Assembly (NCBI GenBank): GCA_903813345.2
Contig: CAIIXF020000009.1
Coordinates: 2,168,001 to 2,232,000, forward strand
Direction: 5' to 3'
Source of the DNA: Owenia fusiformis
Taxonomy: Eukaryota > Annelida > Polychaeta > Sabellida > Oweniidae
Length of the DNA stretch: 64,000 nt
Shown: positions 22,797-33,850 of the stretch, one piece after another
How the letters are laid out: every line of letters begins with the position of its first letter
Numbering within the stretch: the first letter of the stretch is position 1
Translations under genes and position numbers: made by a program
Notes under the pieces: generated by a model
The model's database searches: none
What the model was told of the DNA's origin: nothing
The model's input: only the letters and a program-made list of their open reading frames with translations

Positions 22797-23695
22797 ATAC
22801 CATGGTTTACCATGGTTTACCATGGTCTATCATGATCAGCAATGAAATTACCATCAACTCTGACCATGGTGGCAATGATGTTTTTTTGGTCAATTTTTGA
22901 CCATGGTATACCATGGTATATCATGTTATACCATGTTTCATGGTATTTCATGTCCAAAGTTTGCCATCAAATACTATGGTATTTCATTGCCATGTTCCTG
23001 ACCATCATTTACCATGGTTTTACCATGGTATATCATGGTTGATTGCATTTCATTGTAAGATGTGACAATCAACTACCATGGTATTTCAATGCCATGTTCC
23101 TGACCATAATTTACCATGGTATATCATGGTTGATGGCATTTCATTATAAGATGTGACAATCAAATACCATGGTCATACCATGGTATTTCATTGCCATGTT
23201 CCTGACCATCATTTACCATGGTATTACCATTGTATATCATGGTTGATGGTATTTTATTGTACAATTTGACAATCAAATGTCATGGTCATACCATGATATT
23301 TTATTGTTATGTACCTGATCATCATTTACCATGGTATTACCTTTGTATATCATGGTTGATGACATTTCATGGCATTTCATTGTACCGTGTGACAATCAAT
23401 TACCATGGTCATACCATGTCATTTCATTGCCAAAATCATAACTCTCATTTATCATGGTTTTATCATTGCATTTCATGGTTGGTGGTATTTCATGGCATTT
23501 TATTGTCAAACCTCACCATCAAATACTATGGTCACACCATGGTATTTCATTGCCATAATCATAACTATCATTTATCATGGCATATCATTGCATTTCGTGG
23601 TTGATTGTATTTCATAGCATTTCATTGTCAAACCTGACCATCAAATACCATGGTTATACCATGGTATTTCATTGCTAAAAAGAACTCTACAAGAG
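22797..23695 (+). repeat. ~102-115 bp array rich in CCATGG
   Basis: About eight units contain taccatggtatttcattgcc, atgttcctgaccatcattta, ccatggtatatcatggttga and atttcattgtaagatgtgac. The anchor ctgaccat recurs at 22998, 23100 and 23202 and then more irregularly. CCATGG is itself a palindrome and is repeated more than twenty times. Frames such as 23218-23604 are repeat-driven. Confidence 0.92.
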
Positions 23696-24119
23696 TCTCA
23701 AGTCTAAAATTGGTCAGAGTTGAAATGGATCATGAAATGCAATGAAAACCACGTTTGACCATGAAATGCAATGAAATACAATGATTGATCATGATATGCA
23801 ATGAAATGCAATGGTCTTTCTTGCAATGCAGTGAAATACAATGAAAGGCCATGTTCAAAAAGTATTTTTTACATGAAATATCTTTATTAATGAATGTTGA
23901 TTAGATAACCAAATTATTATAATTAGTGATTCTGATATTCATCAAAATCACAACTTTATATACTTTTGTTCCTTTATTTAATAAATTAATTTTTATTATG
24001 AATAATTAAGTTAATAACCCTAGAAACAATTTTTTTTTTGTTAAACAAATATGCTTTACTTTTATTTGACTGTTGTCGGTTAAATAGGAGATCAACTCAA
24101 TATTTTGTAAGTCAAACCT
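23696..24119 (-). repeat. Decayed inverted extension of the CCATGG array, then AT-rich DNA
   Basis: 23720-23860 repeats ccatgaaatgcaatgaaata-like words, the reverse complement of tatttcattgcatttcatgg in the array. From 23865 to 24119 the sequence is plain AT-rich. Confidence 0.6.
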
Positions 24120-24830
24120 CCAGTCTTCGATTAAACATCTTGACTGTACTTCATTGCATTTGATGGTTTGCAACCATGAAATACTGCAAAATAGCAGTTT
24201 TTTCAAATGCAAAATTTTAAGTATAGTTTCCACAGTATACCATAGTAGATTGTGATAATTAGATGGCTCCATTGCATATCATGGTTAAATGTCTAGACCA
24301 TGATATCACTGCATTTGATGGTATTTGACCATGAAATACTGTGAAACTGTGGTATTTTTTAGATACAAAATTACATGTTAATTGACCATGGTATACCATG
24401 GTATATCATGATCGTTAAATGGCACCATTGCATTTCATGGTCAGGAGCGTTTTTTTAACATGGAATTTCCCATTGAAAAAATACTGCCGTTTCACAGTAT
24501 TTCATGGTCAGAAACCATCAAATGCAATGATATCATGGTCAAGAAACCATCAAATGCAATGATATCATGGCCGTGAACTTGACCATGATATCATTGCATT
24601 TGATGGTTTCTGACCATGAAATACTGCGAAACGGCAGTATTTTTTCAATGGAAAACTCCATGTTAAAAACGCACTGTAAACAATGAAATGCAATGGTGCC
24701 ATTTAACGTTCATGATCGGCCATGGTATTACCATGGTATTTCATTGCATTTCATGGCCATATACCATGGTATACCATGGTATGGCCATGGTCCATTTCAA
24801 CATGGAATGTCTATTTTACAAAATACTGAA
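24120..24830. repeat. Long imperfect palindrome centred near 24575
   Basis: The left arm (about 24385-24565) and right arm (about 24585-24745) are inverse copies: catttgatggtttctgacca pairs with its reverse complement, as do the aatactgcgaaacggcagta and ggtgccatttaacg segments. Further out, both sides reach ccatggtataccatgg. Two weaker single-arm copies precede it (24140-24290, 24295-24380). Arms of about 160-180 bp could extrude as a cruciform. Confidence 0.88.
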
Positions 24831-25354
24831 TGTACATGCAAATATGCCTATTTTTCATGAAGCCAATATAGCATTATCTCTCAAGAGCTAAAAACTATTA
24901 TCTACAAGCCACTGTTACCCCCCCCCCCATCCTACCACCCCCCACCCCATCCTACTACTCACTAGGGATGATAGCTAGACTTCTGTTAAACAGGAATGAT
25001 CATACACATTTAAAACTCAATTACCCTAAAATAAAATTCACCTTTTGCTCATATTGTACTTGAATCTTTTCTACCAAATTTCAATTGTTTGATGATTTTC
25101 GTGTTTCTGATAAAATTAATATCTTCCATTAATGACTCCTGTTTTTATAATTTTGTGTTAATTACACTGAATAGGATTCAGAAATGTGACAACTGTTTCA
25201 TTTCATGCAACAGTTCTTAACATCCTAATTATATCACGTTATATTAGAATGTGAATTATTGAATTATTATTGTAATTATGGGAAAAAGCAGCAGACAGAT
25301 GAGTTCATTGCTACCAGAGGATTGGGCTAAGGTTTAATATAGTTATTATATAAT
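24831..25354. other. Anonymous stretch with a C-rich run
   Basis: A 10-C run and a cctaccacccccc-type segment occur at 24915-24960. Nothing else seen. Confidence 0.45.
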
Positions 25355-25555
25355 TGCTACCAAAGCCAGCATTTGTCAAGGGGTACATTTTCAAAATATT
25401 TCAGAGGGGTTCGCATTGGATAACTTTGGCCCAAAATTTAAAAGTGCTTGGAATGGTGAAAAACTGCATGCTTTTCAGAAGGATTTTTGGCCAGGTTTGA
25501 TTGAACCCTCCAGAACCCCCCACCCCCCCCTCCCAGCTTTACAGGCCTCAAAGGA
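25355..25555 (+). repeat. Family R repeat, copy 3
   Basis: It contains aaagccagcatttgtcaagg, aagtgcttggaatggtgaaa, ttttggccaggtttgattga and a C-rich right end followed by ctttacaggcctc. A 99-codon - frame crosses it and is not accepted. Confidence 0.7.
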
Positions 25556-26239
25556 TTTGTGAAGATTTAATATATTTATACTTATTGAAGCAGCAGCAGT
25601 ATCTTCAGGTTTAGAACTGAGGTCATTGACTTGCCTATTATACACCCAGGCAAAGGATATAAAGGTGTCACCCATGGTCCAATCTTGATTCTCACAAGGT
25701 GTTAGTTGCTCCAACTTGTTATAACCACTTGGAATTTGTGGACGCCATCGGCCCCAATTCTGTCCCCAGCTCACAGCCTCTTACCCATTGGCCTACCATT
25801 ACCCTCAATTCTTATCTAGGTTAAGCCCTTACCCTCATGCCCTACCCACACTCCAGGTTTTGTCCTTACCCCTATTTATTACCTGAAAAATATGAAAGAG
25901 GATCACTGAATATCTATGTAAGTGGTACTGTCTGTATTGAATGATCCAAAATGAATATTTGATCAATAAAATATATTGCCTTTAAAGTACAAGTTAGATT
26001 TAAAAATACAACGATGCAATCATTTTGCCCCGAATAAGATTCTGAAGTTTTTTACAAGTTTTTGAAATTCTCCATAAGTGCGATATCGATCATAGTGTGT
26101 CCTGTTATTATTCTTCAGAGAAATAGAGTGAAATTACAGTATAGCTAATTGTTATTCTTCCAGGAACATCTCAATTATTGAAGTAAAAAGGCAATGTGAC
26201 ATTTGAATGCTTTTTTTTACGGGACTAATTTTCAGTCAT
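25556..26239. other. Anonymous stretch
   Basis: Nothing recognised beyond pyrimidine-rich text at 25780-25880. Confidence 0.4.
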
Positions 26240-26365
26240 GTCATCGTTATTCCACTCAATTTCTATCTAAAATTTGAATGAAGTGTCATATTTTCTTGCA
26301 TTTCTATATAATTTAGAGTGTCAACGTTATGCCTGGATATCTTTTTGCAATTTAAAACATAACCG
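26240..26365 (+). repeat. Family P repeat, + copy
   Basis: It contains caatttctatctaaaatttg, aatgaagtgtcatattttct, tgcatttctatataatttag and gcaatttaaaac. The middle segment with the second primer-like word atgcctg is shortened. Confidence 0.65.
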
Positions 26366-26599
26366 TGTTCTTTGTCATGACGTTTAACAGCTAGCTGATT
26401 ACCATGTCTAGGCTTTTCACCTTCGGGAAAATTATTTTTGTCATTATGTCTCAGCAATTACTCAGTAATATATATATCAAAATACTTTATATTCAAATAG
26501 GCGAGTGTTTAAAGTACTATTTCAGGACCTGATTCCTAATTAAACTCCTTTGAGAGAAATGGGAGACAAAATGACATGTTTTTTTAATGAAACCGTCAC

Positions 26600-26835
26600 G
26601 GGAACTCAATCCTGGCCCCGCCGACATCGCAAGCAATGAGCTCATGTTAGAAGCTTGAGAGATATGATGAAATTGAAATATAAAATTTTCTATGAAACTT
26701 TAGTAATTGACAGGGCAATGACATTTTTCAACTATAACTATTTTATCATATCTCTCAAGGTCCTGCTCCTAACATGAGCTCATTGTTTGCAAAGTCAGCG
26801 ACTCAAAGATATACGGGGGCCTGGATAAGTCCAGG
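26600..26835. mobile_element. MITE with ~75-bp imperfect inverted arms
   Basis: The left arm has aatcctggccccgccgacat, caatgagctcatgttagaag and ttgagagatatgat. The right arm is their inverse: atcatatctctcaaggtcct, ctaacatgagctcattg and cgggggcctggat. No clear target duplication was identified. Confidence 0.8.
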
Positions 26836-28110
26836 TGATTGCTGCCTTAAAAAACCCTCATGAATTTCACTATTTTGTATTTTGAAACATGATCATCACA
26901 ATATTCCTTCTACAGAGTGATAATAATATTTTTCTGATTTATATTAAGTTCATAGCTATTATATTCTCTTCAAAATCTCCTTATTCTTCCAGCTGGGAAG
27001 CCGATCTCTCTTAAGCTATTTGATTTTGCTTAATATCACTAATACTATTACGCTTACAAAAAGTTACCCTTGCAAAATATTTTCCTAACAGGTTAGAGTT
27101 ATCTTTATGAAATAATTTTCTGACAATTCTCTCTGTTATTAACTTGGCTTCTTATAAAGAATTGACCCAGCCTGAAACAAGAGTGAAGAACTGTCACAGA
27201 TTTTTTCACTAATTTAAAATTACAGTTTTGTATACTCATTTTGACAATATCTGAACAAATCACACTTTTTAATGTTTAGAGATATAGATGCTTACTTTAA
27301 AAAAAACTGATGCTGTTTACTATATCTTCTTTAATGTCAAAACCTGGCAAAAAGTGAAAAATCCTCTGGTTATTATAGTTTTGGGTCATCGTGAACTCAT
27401 TTTTCTTTTGGTGCTAACGTATTTTCAACATCTTTGAGTGTTGCTGCTTTATAATGATTGTACCGTTTAAGAGGTTCAAACATCTCACCACGTATGAACA
27501 TATCAGAGTTGGCATGATTTTAAACGTAAAATGAAGTGAAAAGAGTAGAATTAGCAAGGAATAAAGTAAATAGGCATATACTTAACACTGTAAATTATAT
27601 AGAAATTCCCCAAAATCGGACAATTCTTTCAGATTTTAAAGAAGAATGGTTAGATAAAAACATGACCATTTTATTTTTTTAAAAAGGTAAGTTAACAAAT
27701 TGAAGATTAATGAAATATTGATATTCCCCTGAGTGAATTATTTTGTCACCTTTTCAAGAACGAGGTCAGTTTTAAGTAGAAAATATGATATGCGCTGGCT
27801 CTTTAGTCTTGGGTTTCAAAGTATAGAATAATCCTTAAAGTAAGAAGTAATCCGTAAAGTAAAGTTAAAATCTCAAGTGGGGTTTGCTTAAAAGCATGTA
27901 TCATGTTCTAAAAGGTAATTAATTATAAAAATATGACATTTAGGTTTTTGATTCATGAACGTTCTATGAACGTTCTATAGATTGCATTACGTGACGAAAA
28001 TTGAAATCTTTATCAACTGATACTTATGGCATCATAAAAAGATACTATTGCGTCACAAACTCTCTCCCTGTAGTATTTGAAATGAGAGAAAAAGTGCCTG
28101 GATATCATGA
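26836..28110. other. Anonymous stretch around one family P copy
   Basis: Apart from the family P copy at 27505-27650 and a short duplication gaacgttctat at about 27958-27978, nothing is recognised. Confidence 0.45.
27505..27650 (-). repeat. Family P repeat, - copy
   Basis: It contains aaaatgaagtgaaaagagta, gaattagcaaggaataaagt, aaataggcat and taaattatatagaaattccc, in reverse-complement order relative to the + copies. Confidence 0.7.
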
Positions 28111-28810
28111 GACAAATTGAAGATGACAAGAGCCAGAAGGATAAGGGAAAGATGAAGGGCCAGAAGGATGAGAAAAATCCAGTAGATAAGAGAAAGGTGA
28201 AGGGCTAGAAGGATAAGGGAAAGATGGAGGGCCAGATGGATAAGAGAAAGCTGAAGGGCCAGAAGGATAAGGGAAAGGTGAAGGGCCGGAAGGATAAGGG
28301 AAAGATGAAGGGCCAGAAGGATGAGAGAAAGATGAAGGGCCAGCGGATAAGAGAAAGGTGAAGGGCCAGAAGGATAAGGGAAAGGTGAAGGGCTAGAAGG
28401 ATAAGGGATGTGAAGGGCCAGAAGCATAAGGGAAAGGTGAAGGGCCAGAAGGATAAGAGAAAGATGAAGGGCCAGAAGGATAAGGTAAAGGTGAAGGGTC
28501 AGAAGGATAAGGGAAAGGTGAATGACCAGATGGATCGATAAGAGAAAGATGAAGGGCCGGAAGGATTAGGGAAAGGTGAAGGGTCAGAAGGATAAGGGAA
28601 AGGTGAATGACCAGATGGATCGATAAGAGAAAGATGAAGTGTCGGAAGGATTAGGTAAAGATGAAGGGCCAGAAGGATAAGGGAAAGGTGAAGGGCCAGA
28701 AGGATAAGAGAAAGATGAAGGGTCAGACGGATTAGGGAAAGATAAAGGGCCAGAAAGATAAGGGAAATGTGAAGGACCAGAAGGATAAGAGAGAGATGGA
28801 GGGCCGGGTA
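28111..28810 (+). repeat. 27-bp polypurine minisatellite
   Basis: About 25 units of agaaggataagggaaaggtg plus aagggcc; the spacing of ggataa is 27 bases in the regular part. One strand is almost all purine. A 63-bp sub-block containing atgaccagatggatcgataa is itself duplicated (about 28520 and 28611). The period is a multiple of three, so the - strand stays open (124 codons, PSPFPYPSGP-like), but this is not a gene. Confidence 0.93.
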
Positions 28811-29262
28811 CAGGTCCTCAAATTTTCCATCTTCCTAGTTCTTTAATCCCCCCCCCCCTCCTTCAACCCTGAGAATCATGTATCTGTATTTGTTAGTGAA
28901 AATATTCCATATTTATCATTATGGTCAGGGCTCCCTGTCACGTACATGCATTATTATGTTGATTGATGGAGGATATTGCGACTCAAAGTCAATGGACTAA
29001 TCCATGGGGTCTGTTGATTCAACGTGACAGTTTGTATGAGATCGAAAGTAATTTCTTATTTCCTAATGTCTTCATTGATATTGGTTATATAGACTCTTTC
29101 ATCCTCTCTTGAAGTTTTTATTAATTTTTGTCTTCTTTAGTTTCATCAGGGTGTCTCTTGTTATGGCTAAATCTTGCTATTCTCTTGTACTTGGAGGACT
29201 AAATCAATGTCATATATTTCCTGGGTTTCCTTCCAAAGATTCCCTTTCAGATTAGTCTGTTT
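28811..29262. other. Anonymous stretch
   Basis: Nothing recognised apart from an 8-9 C run at about 28849. Confidence 0.4.
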
Positions 29263-29465
29263 TTATGTCACTACCAGAAGTGGTGACATATAATCTCCAC
29301 TTTTTGGGTGATCTTTGACATTTGATGTTTGGTATTCTGCATATATAATAGTCCAATCTTTTTTGTGAATGTTGTAGCATTCGGTGTTTAGCGTTTGATT
29401 AGTGTTTGTAACAATTTGCAATAACTTACAAGATGGTGACATTTTTGCATGTCAATGCCTTGTTA
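29263..29465 (+). repeat. Family M repeat, copy 3
   Basis: It begins tttttatgtcactaccagaa and ends tggtgacatttttgcatgtc. It is longer than the other copies because the middle has extra gtgaatgttg and gcattcggtg words. Confidence 0.72.
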
Positions 29466-30019
29466 CTCATTCTGAAGGTGATGTTTTGACCTCACTTTAT
29501 GGGCATATTGTGACATTTTATGTGACATATTTTAGGTCATTGAGGTATAATCACCCATAATTGAGGTATAATCACCCATTTGAGGAAATGTCACAGCTCC
29601 AAAGCAGTTGAATAATTCCTCTCTTGATTAATATATATATTTAAAAATGTAATGTTATATTTTGAACCTCAGATGCAAAGTAAGCAAGTGGGCTGCAAAT
29701 TTATATAACATCATATGACCCATTTGAAATTCATATATTATACCTTATGGGAAGTCATCACGACTAAAACAGAAGTCAATAAAGCAAGCCACAACTTAAT
29801 GATCATATAATGTAAAAGCCCCGTTTGATTCATAACACATTTTAACCTATTTGCAATTTGCATAAATGAACCCATTTGATCCAAAACACATTTTATAACC
29901 CATATGCAATTCAAGTATTTTATTGACGGGTAAGCAGCTGATAATCACATCTATTCTTCACAACAAGCAATAGCATTCACTCAAGCATAATATTGTGCAA
30001 TCGTTCCAAGCCTTACAAG
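29466..30019. other. Anonymous stretch with short duplications
   Basis: gaggtataatcacccat is repeated at about 29544 and 29563. cccatttgat and aacacattttat words recur at 29820-29900. No gene seen. Confidence 0.45.
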
Positions 30020-30185
30020 TCCGTCTGCTCATGCCTATTCTGATCAATATCTTTTTAAAATTTGAATAAAGTATAATATTTTCTTACATTTCTATACAAT
30101 TTGGAGCGTCTACTACATGCCTGTTTACTTTATTTCTTTCTGTTTTCATTATTTTCTCTTCTATTTTATATTTCAAAACTTCACT
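30020..30185 (+). repeat. Family P repeat, + copy
   Basis: Nearly full length: gtctgctcatgcctattctg, aatttgaataaagtataata, ttctatacaatttggagcgt, atgcctgtttactttatttc and ttctattttatatttcaaaa. Confidence 0.72.
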
Positions 30186-30431
30186 GTTCGGTAATTTTTT
30201 CAATGGTTGGCATTCAGGCATAGGGAAAGGAGCTGAAGCTAATCAAAGACATGTCAAAAGAATGTTTGTTTAACATAGGGGTGACATTTACCAATCTAAT
30301 ATCCATGCAGTATCAGTATTAGTTAAGCTCAAGTCTCTAAAGATATGATCATGGTAATTTGACTCATCGTGGCATGCTTGGTCCTTCTTGTGACTGCAGC
30401 CGAGTGATCCAAGATTATTTTGACTTTCTGA

Positions 30432-30705
30432 TCACTGGTAACTTGACCGATCCCTGGTACCTTGACTGATCACTGGTAACTTGACTGATCACTGGTAACT
30501 TGACTGATCACTGGTAACCTGATTGATCACTGGTAACTTGACTGATCACTGGTAACTTGACTGATCACTGGTAACTTGACTGATCACTGATAACTTGATT
30601 GATCACTGGTAACTTGACTGATCACTGGTAACTTGACCGATCACTGGTAACTTGACTGATCACTGGAAACTTGACTGATCACTGGTACCTTGACTGATCA
30701 TGCGA
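30432..30705 (+). repeat. 19-bp minisatellite, ttgactgatcactggtaac
   Basis: About fourteen units of ttgactgatcactggtaac. Each unit contains the palindrome TGATCA. Variation is limited to single substitutions (ctgatca/ttgatca, gtaac/gtacc). Confidence 0.93.
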
Positions 30706-31324
30706 CAATTATAGTTATTTGACTTGTGTATTTAAGGCTCTCTGACCATGGTATTTAGCGATCCAATCATGATAATTTGTATTTTTTCATGATTGTGGTA
30801 TTGCTACATCATAGTAGTAGTACATCATAGGTGACCTAGGTGACCTTGGTAATTTAACTCTCCGAGCATGATGTTTTGACCAAGACACTTTGACTATCAG
30901 GCCATTGTTTATATATATGGTCATACACTCTGCCATCGAGTCCCCCTCTCAATGTCATATAAATTATTTAGGAACAACCAATATGATAAACCATGGCATA
31001 TCATTTGTTCTCAGTCATATTTTGTTTTAAAAGAAACATAAAGATGTAATTAATATCAGAATGGGAGTAGCAGAAAATGAGACAGATTAGACAATTGATA
31101 GAGAAAAGAATCATGGTAAAGATATCAGCAGAGCGAAAGTTCAGTATTAGGATATAATATTTCACACAGTGCACCTTGTATTATTTATTGACAAGATAAG
31201 GAGTTAGGATTGTTGACAATTGATCGATAATATTATTTATTATCCCACACTTCATATAATCCTTTTATAATACACCATCAACCTTTACATTGGTCAAGGA
31301 TAATACAATCTCACCTTCACAAAA
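30706..31324. other. Anonymous stretch
   Basis: Nothing recognised. Confidence 0.4.
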
Positions 31325-31492
31325 AGTTTATGTCTGCTTACGCTTTTTCCACCCATTTCTCTCTTAAATTTGAATGAACTGTCTTATTTTCTGGCAATTT
31401 TATACAGCTTAGAGTATTGAGTAAATGCCTGTTTACTTTTTTCCTCTGTCTTTTCTTGCCATTCTTTGATTTCTGCATTTTAAAACAACAAC
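31325..31492 (+). repeat. Family P repeat, + copy
   Basis: Nearly full length: gtctgcttacgctttttcca, ctcttaaatttgaatgaact, atgcctgtttacttttttcc and gcattttaaaacaac. Confidence 0.74.
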
Positions 31493-32940
31493 CCTCTGAT
31501 TTTATTCTATGAGATTCCGCGCTTATTGTCAGGTAACAGTAGTATAAATGTCTGATTTATGTATACTGTAATTCAACGAAGACTAGCAATTTCTTGGAAG
31601 GAGACATACAGTTGCAGAACTTTCTGTTGAGAGTATACAGACATGGGGTCAGCCCATATACCAGGGAATTCTGTTTTTCTGGTTGTCACCACATCATAAC
31701 CAATTTGTGAAAAAATGCAGAATTGAACCTCTCAAGTTAAAAATAATGCAGATTTTTTGTATGCAATCACTCATATATTTTGCATATTTTTCCATATAGA
31801 AAACTTGAGTGTATGATCAACATCTAAATGCATCATGGTGTCTCAATTCATCATATTTTTGTGAAACGGAAAGATGTGATGATCGAATGTCAGAATGAAC
31901 TTAATGATAGAGCCATCAATTTTACAGAGGAATATGACGGAGAAGATGACACGGTCGAATCAGCACGTAGCACTTGTGATACATGAATCTAATGTTCATA
32001 TAGACCATTTGACCTTATAAAATACAAAAATACAATAATATGAAGAGGATTTTATGAAACATTATGTCCATTATTATCTTACCAGAATAGTTAGTCTCAA
32101 TTTTTTCACATTTATATCATTTTATATAATTTGTCTCAATATGTTTTTTTTTTAATTAGTATCATTCTGTTGCATGCTGGGAAGCATGGTTTTTGGAATA
32201 TGATTGGTTGTATTTGGTCACATGACCTCTGAAATAAGATCACATCATGCACCTTCTTTATCTACTATCATCAAAAACCGAAACCTGAATGTTTGATATC
32301 ATCGGTCTGGATTATAAAATTGCTAAGCAAATGTTCATTTTGCCAGATGCAACCCCCAAAATGTTTGTGTCCTTAGGCTAGTGACATCACAATTGGGAGA
32401 AACCAAACAATGTTCATACTCCAGAACTAAGCAATTTTTTAAGTGGAATACGTATCACCTGTGAAAGATACACAGGTACATTTGCATTCACCTCAATAAA
32501 AAGCTGAATCAATTAGGTTCTCATAATAGAGTCAAATTTTCTTGATTTGACTTTACTGTTAACCTTCATAACCTAGTATTAGTAAGTGGATCCAAAACTG
32601 TTATCTTGTTCTTGATATCTGACGTTTGTACCATTACCACTTCATTAAACCAGGGAACAAATTAATACCCTGTCTTCTTTAAGAGGATGAATTATGAGTT
32701 GTGGAAAAATTCCCCAATTCTACACATTCTTAGGATCCACTCTGCAAAGAGTAATATATCTTCAAAGAATATTTAGTGCTTCTTTTTTCTTTCTGTATTT
32801 TAAAAAGGTTTACTTCAAAACTGGCCTTGATGTCATAGATTTAAAATAGTGAATGCTTTTAATCAAAAAGATAAAAACTAAATATAATATTTTATCAAAA
32901 TAAATATTAAGCTCACATCAATAAAATGGGAAAATGAAAA
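31493..32940. other. Anonymous AT-rich stretch
   Basis: No open frame of note and no repeat recognised. Confidence 0.45.
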
Positions 32941-33850
32941 ACAGTGAAACCTGTATTAGTGAACACCTTTCTAATGAACACCTGTCTCTAGGTAACACCC
33001 CTTCTCAGCACATACTCCATTGACTTCTGTATGAATTACCCTATCTGTAGTGAACACCTGTCTAGAGTGAACTCTGAATACTATAAATACTTTCTCCATA
33101 GGTGTATAAAGTACACAGGTTTTACTGTATAATGAGACTTACCCTCTCTGTAGTGAACACCTGTCTAGAGTGAACTCTGAATACTATAAATACTTTCTCC
33201 ATAGGTGTATTAAGTACACAGATTTTACTGTATAATGAGACTTACCCTCTCTGTAGTGAACACCTGTCTAGAGTGAACACTGAATACTATAAATACTTTC
33301 TCCATAGGTGTATAAAGTATACAGGTTTTACTGTATAATGAGACTTACCCTCTCTGTAGTGAACACCTGTCTAGAGTGAACTCTGAATACTATAAATACT
33401 TTCTCCATAGGTGTATAAAGTACACAGGTTTTACTGTATAATGAGACTTACCCTCTCTGTAGTGAACACCTGTCTAGAGTGAACTCTGAATACTATAAAT
33501 ACTTTCTCCATAGGTGTATAAAGTACACAGGTTTTACTGTATAATGAGACTTACCCTATCTGTAGTGAACACCTGTCTAGAGTGAACTCTGAATACTATA
33601 AATACTTTCTCCATAGGTGTATAAAGTACACAGGTTTTACTGTATAATGAGACTTACCCTCTCTGTAGTGAACACCTGTCTAGAGTGAACTCTGAATACT
33701 ATAAATACTTTCTCCATAGGTGTATAAAGTACACAGGTTTTACTGTATAATGAGACTTACCCTCTCTGTAGTGAACACCTGTCTAGAGTGAACACTGAAT
33801 ACTATAAATACTTTCTCCATAGGTGTATAAAGTATACAGGTTTTACTGTA
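32941..33850. mobile_element. ACAGT-ended MITE whose right arm became eight 103-bp tandem units
   Basis: The element runs from acagtgaaacctgtattagt to tacaggttttactgta, with inverted ends ACAGTrAAACCTGT. From about 33038 a 103-bp unit (accctctctgtagtgaacac, ...tttctccataggtgtataaa, ...acaggttttactgtataatg) is repeated eight times. The anchor aatgag falls at 33131, 33234, 33337, 33440, 33543, 33646, 33749 and 33852, so no insertion or deletion has occurred between copies. Confidence 0.95.

Noticed and set aside
22842-23617. His/Tyr/Trp-rich frames
   Set aside because: Generated by CCATGG-rich tandem units.
25475-25774. 99-codon - strand frame resembling a protein of mixed composition
   Set aside because: Overlaps a family R repeat and its C-rich end; no recognisable domain.
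28053-28427. 124-codon Pro/Ser/Leu-rich frame on the - strand
   Set aside because: Product of the 27-bp polypurine array; openness follows from the repeat period.
32941-33850. Regular 103-bp repeats considered as a tRNA or small-RNA gene cluster
   Set aside because: No cloverleaf or polymerase III boxes; the unit is one arm of a MITE.
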